Shown piece after piece: positions 1 to 10,601 of a stretch of 64,000 nt of DNA. This DNA comes from Luzula sylvatica (lineage: Eukaryota > Streptophyta > Magnoliopsida > Poales > Juncaceae). The DNA is taken from the NCBI GenBank assembly GCA_946800325.1, contig OX326959.1:24187447-24251446 (forward strand), written 5' to 3'. The position numbers and the translations under genes were made by a program. Below the pieces are notes generated by a model, which was given only the letters and a program-made list of their open reading frames with translations, did no database searches and was not told where the DNA came from. Each line of letters starts with the position of its first letter. Within the stretch, counting starts at the first letter, position 1.

Positions 1-977
1 TTTTGAGTAAAGAAGCAAATAAAGAATTCTTATGGCTTAAAAGAAAATTAAATGAAATATCCCTAAATCCAAATAAATTGGATACTATATCGTGGAATTG
101 GGATAGCTCTGGGAAATTTTCATCAAAAAATGCTTGTGTTTTTGGTTCAGGGGGTTTATTCAGCTTGTGAATTAGGGAATTTATGGAATCTTAAACTACC
201 AGGGAAATTGTCAGTGTTCTTATGGTTATTAGATCAAAAGAAAATCTTAACCATTGATAATCTAATGAGAAGAGGTATGAATATTGTTAATAGGTGTTAC
301 TTGTGCAAACGCTGAATCGGCAGACTATTTATTCAGTGAATGTGTCTTCAGCAAGGAGCATTGGCGCATGTTGAGAGAAGGGGTTGAAAGCAATGATCTT
401 GAGGCAGAAATCTCCCAATTGATGAAGGAATTGACCTCGGAGAAAACTTTGGAAGCGGATTGTCAACTCTATGCAGCTTTTATCTATTGCATTTGGCGAG
501 AAAGGTGTCGAAGAGCGTTCTCGAATGCAAAGAAGGAAGGCTCCAGATTAATTGAAGAAGTGATCCATGATTGGGATCTACTGAAATGGAGAAGTGGGAG
601 AGTAACAACTTCGCCATGATTGAAGAGAGGGGAGGAAGAGAGAGGTCGAGGTTGAAGAGTTGTGTTGTGTACTTGCTTGAGAGAAGCGACAGAGAGATGT
701 TGTACTCGGTCTAAAGAAGAGTAGAGTTGAGAGCGGTGTGAGGTGGACCGAGAAAGGGAAGAGCTTAAAGAGGGTTAAATGAAAGAAAGGAGGGTTATTC
801 TTTCCAAATATAACCTCTCAAGTTTTATATTTGCTTTAGCTTATGAATGTAATAGGGTTGTTTGTGATGTAAGCAAGTGTTTTGTTTTCATCAAAACTTA
901 TGTAAAGACTCTATTTATTGTATTTATTATTTGGAAGAGAGTCTTTGATCTTTCTCCAAATTTACTAAAAAAAAAAA
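1..977 (+). mobile_element. LINE A, 3' portion (cut by window start)
   Basis: 3' part of a non-LTR retrotransposon. Coding remnants lie at 1-619, a 3' UTR follows, and the element ends in 11 A at 967-977. Its reverse-transcriptase C-terminus and zinc-binding region closely resemble those of LINE B (2864-5927), so both belong to one family in the same orientation. The 3' end (about 931-966) has an imperfect stem-loop before the A tract, and that tail reappears on the SINE at 47889-48103. The 5' part and left TSD lie outside the window. Confidence 0.85.
3..619 (+). pseudogene. LINE A reverse transcriptase C-terminus with zf-RVT domain, frameshifted
   Basis: Encodes the end of a plant LINE ORF2. 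Visible are the segment around NWDSSGKFS, then LPGKLSVFLWLL and KILTIDNLMRRGMN, then the zinc-binding pattern CYLCKR...ESADYLF...C, and finally IWRERCRRAF. This matches the zf-RVT domain that follows the reverse transcriptase in L1-like plant LINEs. Reading moves from frame 3 to frame 1 near 125-155 and from frame 1 to frame 2 near 285-300, so two frameshifts disable it. It ends at a stop at 617-619. No function remains. Confidence 0.85.
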
Positions 978-978
978 T

Positions 979-1246
979 TGCATCTCGTCATAATTTTGTT
1001 AATAATTCATACTTATAGATAATCTTAAACATTTTTCCTGTCTCCACAACGTTCCACGTAGTCCGATCTGAATTCTTCATATAATAGTCTATTATATATC
1101 AAATTAGCAAGATTGGGTCCACGTAACATATTCCTCATTTCTCTCTCCTCATTCCCATTTTTCTCTCTTCTCTATTCTGTCTCATTTCCCAAAACCCTAG
1201 CGACCAAACGAAGAGAAAAAAGAAAGTGACGATGATCGGTGGCGAT

Positions 1247-1331
<85 letters not shown>

Positions 1332-2863
1332 GAATCGGTGGCCAGGCCGAGAGATTAAACATGACAGAAACAGAGAAGAAGAAAAGAGCAACAGACCTTG
1401 GCAAGGTCAAAAGTGAGTTCGAGGTACTTCTGAATGATTTATGCCGAATTGGTTTGTTTTGTTCAGTTGTTTTCTTTGTGGTACGATGATCAAACTATTG
1501 GTTTTGCAAAATAAATTCTAATTACATACTTCATGTTGTAATACTCGCTGAAATTACCATTTTTCTTACACAATTTGGTTTGTATTAAGCAAGAATAATG
1601 ATGAAAGCATCTGAGAATCTAATCATCAAATCATCGAATTTCTGAAAATCTTTCTTCAGCCATAGGTTATAATAAAGTTGACTAAATTATATATTTTTTT
1701 AATTAAATATTTGATTATGCAGGACAAAGTGGTAAGCTAGGATGCCGGTGGGTAACAGAAAAAATTGGAAATTTTTTACCAATCCCATGTCGTGCCGACA
1801 TCTGTTCTTCCATAGAAGAATTCTCGAAATTTCAATATGAAAAGTCAAAACCAAAACACTGTTATTTCCTTAATGGGTCAGAAATTCGTCAAATTGGATG
1901 AACCCGCTCCGTTAGCAGACCTTGCTCTTGGTTCCAGAGAACCTTCTTTAGTCCGTTAGAGTTATCAAATTCCCGTTACTATCGTTACCAATGGTAATTC
2001 GATAAAGTGTGGGGTATTGAAAATTAGTTTAGTGGATACGCGAGATGGTGGTTTGTTAATAAGTCATAGAAAACATAAACAAACGAAATCGATACGCATC
2101 ACTCGAGGCTCCTTAACATTTCAGATTATAGAAGGGTATATTTGATATTTTCAAATTTTGCAAGGGTACTTTATAAATTTTCAGATTTTTAAGGGCTATA
2201 TCCTTGATATTTTATATGATTTATTGTAATATTTTTTGTGATTTGCGTTGCACTCAATTAGATTTTTTAGTGATGATGTGGTAATTTCAAACTTATATGA
2301 TCTTTGATGTATTGCCTAACTCAATTAACTTCAATCACTTCTTTTTATTTGTCAATTGTAGTCGGCTTATAGCATTGGATATGCTTTGTGTATTGCCAAG
2401 AGAATCGTTGAAACAAACATTGAATTGTTTATAGGTTTTAATAATTCTTGATTTTTTTTAGAGTTACTTAAATTTTAGAATGGACGCACCAGTCATCAAG
2501 AACTCTCCAATCACATCACGATTTTCTTCTCTTCAATGACATGGTGAGAGTGCTATGCCTATTGTTCCAAATTATTGAAATAACTTAACAGTCTCCTTGG
2601 ATCAGGTTTTTTAGAATATGGTATTACTCGATCTGCAAATTCATACCTGACCACATTTTCAATATATAAGAAATAAATAAAACATTAATATTAAATTAAT
2701 AAGATACCTTAATTGATCATAATCAGATATGGAGCGAAATATTCGACACAAAGTGTTATGTTTCATTGCTCGGTCATAAAGAAATGCAAATCATGATGTG
2801 TTGTATTGTATTGGTTGAATATGCCTATACAAAATAATAGCGATGATTAATTTGCACTGAAAT
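979..2863. other. Non-coding stretch between two LINEs
   Basis: No convincing gene. Around 1130-1450 there is a possible 5' leader or first exon: a CCCTAG-containing stretch, a long AG tract, and an ATG at 1361 opening a Lys/Glu-rich frame (MTETEKKKRATDLGK) followed by possible GT donors. A TGCAG acceptor-like site lies near 1722, but the frame beyond it closes quickly. I could not assemble a gene. The rest is AT-rich. Confidence 0.5.
1252..1330. repeat. (AG)n microsatellite, about 39 units
   Basis: Uninterrupted AG dinucleotide tract. It creates apparent ORFs on both strands (Arg-Glu on plus, Ser-Leu on minus) that are artefacts of the repeat. Such tracts are common in plant 5' UTRs and promoters; no gene could be confirmed downstream. 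Confidence 0.95.
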
Positions 2864-5800
2864 AGATAGATTGCAGGAAAATTGGAATACAGTTTGCTTG
2901 AGAAAATTGTAAGAAAACCATTGTTTGGATAGATAGATTGCAGGATGTTAGACAATTAAGTTTGCTTGAGAAGTGGACTAAAATAGTGGTTAAAAGGAGA
3001 TATGCTGAAATTACTCAAGTTAAAGAGGAATATTGGAAACAAAGGGCTAAGCATAAATGGTTAAAAGATGGTGATTGCAATACCAAATTTTTTCATAGAT
3101 ATGCAACTATTAAAAAAAAAAAGTCAATGATTCCATTGCTTATCAATGAAGATAACTGTCCTAAAACAAATCATCAGGAAAAATCAAAAATTCTATTTGA
3201 TTTTTTCAAAAATCTTATGGGGGCAGATCCTATTAGAGAAATGGATAGTGCAGTAATTAATGCTGCTACTGTGTTTCAGGAGGAAAGGATTGATTTATCT
3301 AATCTAGAGACCCATATTACCCAAGAGGAATTGACTGGTGTGATAAAGCACTGGAAAAAGGACAAATCTCCAGGACCAGAGGGTTTCAATGGAGAATTTT
3401 ATGGCAAATATTGGTATTTGTTTAAGGATGAAATTTTTGATATAATATCATGTCAAAACCCTAGCTCTGGCTTAGGGGGTTTTGAGATATCCTACATTTC
3501 CCTAATTCCTAAGAAGGATAGCCCTGAGAAACCTAAAGACTTTAGGCCTATCAGTTTAGTGAGTGGAATTCAAAAACTGATTTCTAAAACACTAGCTAAT
3601 AGGCTAAAATCAGTGATCCAATCAATGGTGTTATCTAACCAATTAGGTTTCATTCATACCAGATTAATATCTGAATGTTATATGTATGCCAGAGAGGCTA
3701 TACACACAGCTAAAGTAAGTAAGAAGCCTATCCTATTGTTCAAAGCAGATATTCAGAAGGCATTTGATACATTGTCATGGGAATTTTTGGATGATGTATT
3801 GAAAGCTAGGGGCTTTGGTGCTTTGTGGAGGAAATGGATAAGGGAATGGGTATTAAAAAGATCTGCTAAAGTTATCTTGAATTAGTCTCCTGGCAAATGT
3901 ATATATTTGAGGAGAGGAGTAAGACAAGGGGACCCACTCTCTCCTCATTTATTCATTTTAGCCATTGACACTCTAGCTAGGATAGTAGAGGCATTGGGAA
4001 AAAGAAACTTTATTGAAAGACCCCTATCAGAAAGCAAGCTAGCACTATTATATGCTGATGACACATTATTTATACTGAAACCTGACCTAATTCAAGCTAA
4101 AAGGATGAAATTCATTCTAAATTCATTTGGAAACTCATCTGGATTGAGAATAAATTTTGAAAAGTTAGAATTTACAGTGGTACCAGCATTGAAACAAGAG
4201 GAGATTGAAGGGATTAAACAGGAGTTAGGTTGTAATTTCTCACAATTACCGTTCTCATATCTGGGATATTCTTTAAGTGACAAGAAATTGAATAAAGATG
4301 AAATAAATGGGATTATAAATAAGATGAGAAATAGACTCAAAAGATGGAAGGGTTCACTTTTGAATATAGGTGACAGATTGGTATTAGTAAATGCGGTATT
4401 ATCTAGTATTCCAGTTTATCACTTGATGGTTATGAAATTTCCTAAGTGGGCAATTATGGAAATGGAGAAAATTAGGAGGGATTTCTTGTGGAAAGGGAAT
4501 GAGAACAAAGGCTATAATCTAGTTAGATGGGATAAGGTTTGTAGACCAAAAAAGGCTGGAGGTTTAGGGGTGCTGGATTTAGAGACTTTTAATGATGCTC
4601 TACTTATGAAATGGATTTGGTTTTATTATACTAAAAGGGATGGACTTCCATGGAATTTGTTAGTCCCTCCTTTAGAGGATGAGAGTAAAGAAGGTGAATT
4701 CAGAAACCCTAGAAATTCCTATTTCTGGACTGATATTAACAAATTATTGGGTTTTTTTTTGGAGAAGTGTGTTTTTTGTGTTGGGTAATGGATGTAATAC
4801 CAGTTTCTGGTATAATAATTGGGGTTATGGTATGATCTATCAAAAGTTTCCAGCTTTATTTAGTCATGCTTTAAAACAATATGGTACTTTTGATAAATTT
4901 AAATCTTTGGTGGATTTTAGGTCAGTATTTAGAGAGAGCATGTCAAGTAGAGCTGACAGAGAATTTATAAAATTAAATGCAATCCTAAAGGCAGTATCTT
5001 TGAATGAAAAAAGTGATGAAATTATTTGGAATTGGGATAATTCTAATAAGTTCTCAGTTAAAAATGCATATGGAATGCTGAGGGAAGGAGTTCTGTCACA
5101 TTCTAATCTGGGTCCTATATGGGATATAAAAATCCCTGCTAGAATGAAGGTTTTTTATGGATATTTATGCAAAAAAAGCTTCTAACAATTGATAATTTGA
5201 AGAAAAGAGGGTGGAATTTTGCAAATAGATGTTACATGTGCTTGAGGGGAGCTGAGTCAGCTGATCATCTTATGGAGGAATGCCCATTTGTGCAAGCTCA
5301 TTGGGAAGAGGTAAGATCTGAAATGCCATTAATGGAAGGATTGGTATCTGAGGTTGGAACGATGATGAAGAATCTGAGTTTGAGAAATAACTTATCTGGT
5401 AGCGCTAAGCAAGCATTCTCCATCTTTTTGTTTGTAATTTGGAGGGAACGTTGTCGAAGGGCATTCACTGATGGAATGAAATTGGGTTCGGATCTGGTTG
5501 GAGAGGTGATCGTTGAATGGAGAGGAGTGATTCGAGCTCTTAATCGGGAGGATCCAGTAAGAAATTGAGTAGAGTTTGATTTGGGGGAGAAAAGTACAGT
5601 AAGTGTTCTTCGAAGAGGTGAGGTTCTTTGTACTTGGGTTTCTATTCACTTAGAGAAAAATAATCTCAGGATAATACTGGGCTGGTGGGCCTCGAGTAGT
5701 GGTGAAAGGTGCAGAAAAATGGTGTTGGGCTGCAAGGAGTAATTAAGCAATGTATTTTACTAGTCTTCTTTTGTTTTAGATAGTGTAGTTTTTACTCTAC

Positions 5801-5915
5801 AAAAATTTACCTAGTATTGTAATGTGCGTGTAAAAACTCGTGTTTCTTTTATCTTATTTAAAAATTCAAGTGGAGGGCTTTTGAACCTCCCTTGAAATTC
5901 CTCAAAAAAAAAAAG
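2864..5915 (+). mobile_element. LINE B, 5'-truncated L1-like retrotransposon with TSD
   Basis: Flanked by the direct repeat TTGCACTGAAAT at 2852-2863 and 5916-5927, with an A tract at about 5904-5914. This is the signature of target-primed reverse transcription. The element lacks ORF1 and the endonuclease and begins within ORF2. A partial duplication of the first ~65 bp is visible: AGATAGATTGCAGGA recurs at 2864 and 2929, and GTTTGCTTGAGAA recurs after each. The 3' end carries the short stem GGAGGGCTTTTGAACCTCC just upstream of the A tract. Confidence 0.92.
2938..5568 (+). pseudogene. LINE B ORF2: reverse transcriptase plus zf-RVT, inactive
   Basis: RT landmarks occur in order: KDKSPGPEGFNGEFY (~3357), KPKDFRPISLVSG (~3530), ADIQKAFDTLSW with the first catalytic Asp (~3746), RGVRQGDPLSPHLF (~3910), and the catalytic box LLYADDTLF (~4045). 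Further on are WKGSLLNIGDRLVLVNAVLSS (~4347), then the zinc-binding module RCYMCLRGAESADHL...C (~5228) and IWRERCRRAF. It is broken by an in-frame TAG at 3883-3885, a frameshift in the T run near 4750-4760, and another in the A run near 5169-5176. Both frameshifts fall in homopolymers. No endonuclease domain is present. Confidence 0.93.
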
Positions 5916-5927
5916 TTGCACTGAAAT

Positions 5928-6885
5928 TAGCTTAGTGAAATGAGGAGAAATCTTCATGAGAGAATAAATACTAAATTTGTTGTCATTTGTGCACACCAAA
6001 TAGTATTTGTTTGCACTTTGCATCTTATTAGAAAGCTCTTGTCAATAAATAAACAAAATTAATAAGCTCGACAAAGATCAATCAGGGCCGGTCCCGACAC
6101 TTTGGGTGCCCTAGCATGTGCCCGGTTTATCGCCTCTTACAATAAAAAAAGCAAAAAAATGATCATTTTTAGTTCATTCAGTAACTGGTTTGAAATTAAT
6201 TATGACCGAAATTGAGACGAAATCCTTAATTCAACCAATCATAAACAAAACAGACTTCTAAATTAAAAATAAAATAAAATATGAAAATTATTCCACAATA
6301 TTTTACGAACATTAGAGATTTCACAAATATTTAGGACTCATATTTCATAATATAAGAATAATAAAATTATGAATGTATTAAAATATAATTTGATGATTTG
6401 TTAAGACTTAGATCCCAATCAAGATTAATATAATAATAGAAGTGATATAAATATAGGAAAAATAAAATAATAATGAACAATTCATTTATAAATAATGATG
6501 AATTTCAAAATGCAACATGTAAATTAAAATACTTTATGCCAGAACGACAATTAATCTGAAAATTATAACAAAAAAATGTCTTTATTGCAATATTTTTTTG
6601 GTGCCTCACATAAAATTGTAACCATATATATACAATGGTGTATTGGACATTAGTCCTACAGAAAAAACCACAAAACCAAAAAAACAAGAAAGAGGATTTA
6701 TTTGAATTTTTTTACATGAACAAATAAACATGAAATGATCAAAATTTAACTAAATGATCTAATTTGGACGAATTAAAATTATAAGGACAATAATTCAGGA
6801 TAATCAAAAGTTACAGAATGCTAATTTAGATAACTAGAATTCAGGGATAAAACTTTAATATAATTTTTATATTTTTGTTTTTTTC
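5928..6885. other. AT-rich intergenic DNA
   Basis: No gene or clear transposon structure found. A short GC-richer patch at about 6086-6125 (GGGCCGGTCCCGACACTTTG) looks like the edge of an old element but has no partner terminus that I can find. Confidence 0.5.
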
Positions 6886-6906
6886 TATTTTTAATAAACA
6901 TAAAAT

Positions 6907-7437
6907 TTAATTTTTCGTAGCACGAGCTTTCCTGGAAGCAAGAGCCGTGTCGGAATCAGATGACTCAGAATCAGACGAGTCGGATGCAAGAGACTTCTCG
7001 GAAACACGAGCCTTCCTTGAAGCACGAGCCATTTCGGATGATAGGGCCTTCTTGGAAGCTGCATGAGCCGTGTCAGAATCAGACGAGCCGGAGTCAGACG
7101 AGTTGGATGAAGGAACCTTCTCGGAAGGACGAAACTTCTTGGAAGCAACAGTCTTCTTTGGAGTAATACGAGTCGCGTTGGAAGCAAGAGCTGTGTCAGA
7201 TACAATAAAGTTCTCTGAAGCTACGGGAGCCGTGGCCGATGCACGAGGTTTCTGGGAAGCTGCAGGAGTTCGGTCACAATCAGACAAGTCGGATGAAGAG
7301 TCATTCTCGGAAGCATGAGGCTTGGAAGCAACCGCCTTCTTGGGAGTATGAGCCATGTTGGAAGCAGGAGCCATGTCCGATGCACGTGTTGTTGAATTTA
7401 GACCTAGAGGGGGTGAATAGGAAGTCCTAAGGTCCAA
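6907..7437 (-). CDS. Ser/Ala/Lys-rich low-complexity ORF, copy 1
   Basis: A 176-codon minus-strand frame of low complexity. Residues SSDSxSSDSDTA, TPKK(A/T)VASK and ARASRKAR recur because the DNA is a degenerate tandem repeat built on units like GGAAGCACGAGCC and TCGGATGC. It starts inside the end of an LTR-like sequence (LTR boundary at about 7390), so the first ~15 codons are LTR-derived. The frame is still open in copy 2. The plus strand also has long open stretches, as expected of such repeats. I do not recognise a family. It could be a disordered protein fragment captured next to an LTR, or simply an open repeat. Confidence 0.35.
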   Translation of the reverse strand: MDLRTSYSPPLGLNSTTRASDMAPASNMAHTPKKAVASKPHASENDSSSDLSDCDRTPAASQKPRASATAPVASENFIVSDTALASNATRITPKKTVASKKFRPSEKVPSSNSSDSGSSDSDTAHAASKKALSSEMARASRKARVSEKSLASDSSDSESSDSDTALASRKARATKN

Positions 7438-7765
7438 ATTTCGCGGTAGTGGAATACAATTACTATTTGAAGCGGAAGCATAAATAAATTAGAGGAAGAA
7501 TACAATACCAAAACAAATAACACAAGATATTTGTTTACGGAGTTCGGTAGGTGGTTGCTTTGTAGCTTTAACTCACCGTCTACTCGCTCAATGGACCGAC
7601 TCGATTGATTGCAAGTACCTACGTTTCCGGGATTGTCTTGCACATTTTCGGCTTTCGATTGAATACCCAAATCAAGCAATTACAAGGTTTGCCAAGATCA
7701 ATTTACACGCTTCTATCGATCTATGACGGTGTTTACAATCTTTGCACTAGCATATTACAATTGAT
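7390..7765 (-). repeat. SIRE-like LTR fragment, copy 1
   Basis: Related to the U5 end of the solo LTR at 8639-10137. Both share a GGGGGTGAATAG block, a GGAGTTCGGTAGGTGGTTG block, CAATCGACCG-type sequence and TCGATCTATG. Orientation is minus, inferred from the TATA box of the complete copy. The U3 part and any TSD are missing, so this is a fragment. Confidence 0.6.
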
Positions 7766-8633
7766 ACATTAACCATTATATCATCAAAATTTAATTGTGT
7801 GATCTAATTTTCACGAATCATCAATATAATGATAGAAAATTATGAATAATTGAAATTTGATAATTAAACATTGATCATTGCAAGAGTTGTTGTTTCGTTG
7901 TTATTTCCAACTTTTTTTCCTCTCAAAATAAAATTAGAAATTGTTGAAATCTTGTTTGGAAAAATTGTCGTGTTTTGATATTTTATTTTGCAAACAGTAA
8001 ATATTAAACAATATATTTTGTAAATTAAAAAATATCATTTTTGCAAATGAAATACACTTATACTTCATAATAAACTATTCATTAGTAAAAATCGTACATT
8101 TACATCGGTGCTAAAATGTTATGTTGACATTAAAATGAGATAATAACCACAAAAATTGCGCATTGAAATGAATACATATGAATATTAGACCTTAAAATAG
8201 TGAATTAGTACGGATCACGTGAATCATGCTTCGTTGAACTGAAACAATACATTAGCATGAAAATAAAATTTGTAGGTTAAAATGAAATATTAGAATTGCC
8301 AAGAAGTATATTAACTCAAAATATATATTAACACTTAAAAATATGAGTGTTGTAAACAATGTATTGATCAATAAATTATATTTCAACTGCAATATAATAT
8401 AATATCACTTATAACACCTAAAATAACATACACGCAATAAAGAAAAAAATATCGATAAAAAATAATTTATCGACTTCACATTCAAAATGTATATTAGCAC
8501 ATACCAATTTTAAAGTCAGTATATTAACATTAAAACATTATATTAAGACTTCAGAAGAAGATGTATGTCACTTCAATCGTTTTTTCTAACAATTATAATG
8601 ATTCGGATCATGTACAAAACAAAGATCGTACAA
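7766..8633. other. AT-rich spacer between two LTR-related sequences
   Basis: No gene or structured element seen. It is conserved between the two block copies, so it predates the duplication. Confidence 0.5.
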
Positions 8634-8638
8634 AGTTG

Positions 8639-10137
8639 TGTTGGTTAATTCTAACCACGAGGGGGGTGAATAGATAAACCTAGAATGTAATTTTCGCGCT
8701 AAGGTATACAAATTCTAATTTAGTGCGAAAACAAAAATAATATAAAGTAAATTATACAAATACCGAACAATTGAACACAAGATGTTTGATGACGGAGTTC
8801 GGTAGGTGGTTGGTTGGTAGCTTTAACTCACCAGCTACATGCTCAATCGACCGATTCGATTGAATACAAGTACCTACGTCTTCGGGGATGCTTTGCGTCT
8901 TTTCGGATTTCGATTGAATTCCCGAATCACTTGTACCAGGTTTTGCCCAGATCAATTTACACATATTTCTATCGATCTATAGCGGGCTTTACAAACTTTG
9001 CACTATCTTATTATGTACAATGATCTAATACGAAATAAACATGATCGGTCCCGCAAGTTGGGAATCGTATTTGATGGAAGTAAGAGGGATCTAATAATCT
9101 CTAATAATGTTTTAGAAGATTAAGCTCAAAGTGTATGGCACAGATTCTCTCTTTTGATTGGGAAAAATAATAGTTGAATTGAGGAGAGAAAATGGGGGAA
9201 GGGTTCTATTTATAGAACACATAGACCCTTCCCTTACCGTGTTTTTTTCTGAATGGTCCGTTACAACGGACATGAGATCCGTGACAACGTACACAAAGTC
9301 AAACTAGCCGTTACAACCAATATATTCAAATATTCCATGGTCCGTTACAATGGAGAGACATTCCATTGTAACGGAGTTTATGTGTTATGAAGTTCGTTGC
9401 AACGAACCAATGAGTCCGTTACAACTGACTTCCTCCTGTGACTTCACTTCAGATTTGTTCTATGGTTCCGTTGTAACGGAGATCCTTTCATTAGAACGGT
9501 TAGTATATGTCTGTTACAACGGATTGGTGAATCCGTTGTAACGGAGTAAGATAGTAATTCATTACTCTGAAGTGGCTTTTCTTCAGGACACGCTCCTGTG
9601 ACTTTTCTTCAGGATGGCTTAAATTAGCGTTGTAATGGCAACAATTCCGTTACAACGTTTGGAGTATGTCTGTTACAACGGATTGGTGAATCGGTTGTAA
9701 CGGAGTATGAGTGTATTGCTCATCCTGAATTAAACGAGTAAGTCCGTTATAACGGACAGTAACGGTCCGTTGTAACGAACATGCTTTTGTAACTATGTTG
9801 AGTTATTTTATCATTTTGATGGATTTTGAATATAATTATTTGACTAATATTGAGTTTAATAATTCATAAACAAGTTTAGGGATACTTATAAGTTGTTTTG
9901 GTGATTTGTGTGATATCCCAACTTGCGAAATCTTCGACGATTCTTCGATATCTTCGCGATTCTTCGACGTCTTGATTCTTCGTGTCTTCATGATTCTTGA
10001 ATGATCTTGATTTGCGTTTCTCTTGATATTTTTATGTCATTTGTAACTATATCTCATGTACGTTATACTCAATAGATTTGTTAGTAATATCGACATTGTT
10101 TTTAAGATAATGAAACAACCGGAAATTTGAACCAACA
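8639..10137 (-). mobile_element. Solo LTR (1.5 kb), copy 1, TSD AGTTG
   Basis: Ends TGTTGGTT...AACCAACA are perfect 8-bp inverted termini with the canonical TG...CA. The 5-bp TSD AGTTG flanks it (8634-8638 and 10138-10142). A TATA box (TATAAATA read on minus) is at 9207-9214, so the LTR reads on the minus strand: U3 at high coordinates, U5 ending at 8639 with CTATTCACCCCCC-type sequence typical of SIRE/Maximus-like Copia LTRs. It is a recombination relic with no internal region. A dense palindrome array sits in U3 upstream of the TATA box (9251-9780). Confidence 0.9.
9251..9780 (-). promoter_or_regulatory. Array of CCGTTACAACGG palindromes in LTR U3, copy 1
   Basis: More than a dozen perfect or near-perfect copies of CCGTTACAACGG or its complement CCGTTGTAACGG occur in about 530 bp, at irregular spacing. 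Each unit holds two AACGG cores facing each other. AACGG is the core of the plant mitosis-specific activator bound by three-repeat MYB proteins (known motif); regulation by them here is inference. The array lies immediately upstream of the LTR TATA box at 9207-9214. Confidence 0.7.
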
Positions 10138-10321
10138 AGTTGGATAAAAAATAATAACTTGTGTACATTAATAATTTACATGAAATATGATTTCTGATTT
10201 TAAAAGCAAAAAATCTTTTAAAAGGCATAAAATTGTTTTTTCATTTTTCCAAACAAAATAAAAAGAAAAGTTAAATCATACTAAACCAAGCATACCTAAT
10301 CGATAATAAAAAAATGATTAA

Positions 10322-10327
10322 CACGTG
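10322..10327 (+). promoter_or_regulatory. G-box CACGTG upstream of CAMTA copy 1
   Basis: Perfect CACGTG about 275 bp upstream of the CAMTA start codon, in the sequence AACACGTGCT. G-boxes bind bZIP and bHLH factors. The site is retained in copy 2 (27425-27430). Function is inferred only. Confidence 0.4.
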
Positions 10328-10601
10328 CTACGCTCGTGCTGAGGCTAATTTGAATAAACGTTTCCAACCTTTTTTTTACTATTTGTGTCCTCAAGCTGGC
10401 TCTTTTTTCCTCCGATCGCGCGAATATAGCCTGAATATTGGTAAATTTCAATGTCCAAATCCTAATTTTAGATTATTTGGCGGTTCAGGATTGACTACTG
10501 TTGAGTTTGTGGTGTATTTATTATGATCATGATGAAGTATCTAGAGCAATCGAAATCGATTTAGGATTTTTTGCAAGATTTTCTAATAGGATTTTGGAAT
10601 G

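Noticed and set aside
1135..1489. Arg-Glu and Ser-Leu repeat ORFs
   Set aside because: Products of the (AG)n microsatellite, open on both strands.
8639..10137. Plus-strand orientation of this solo LTR
   Set aside because: GGGGGGTGAATAG near the left end looked like an LTR start, but the TATA box reads only on minus and the CTATTCACCCC end is a known 3'-end feature of such LTRs, so minus was chosen.
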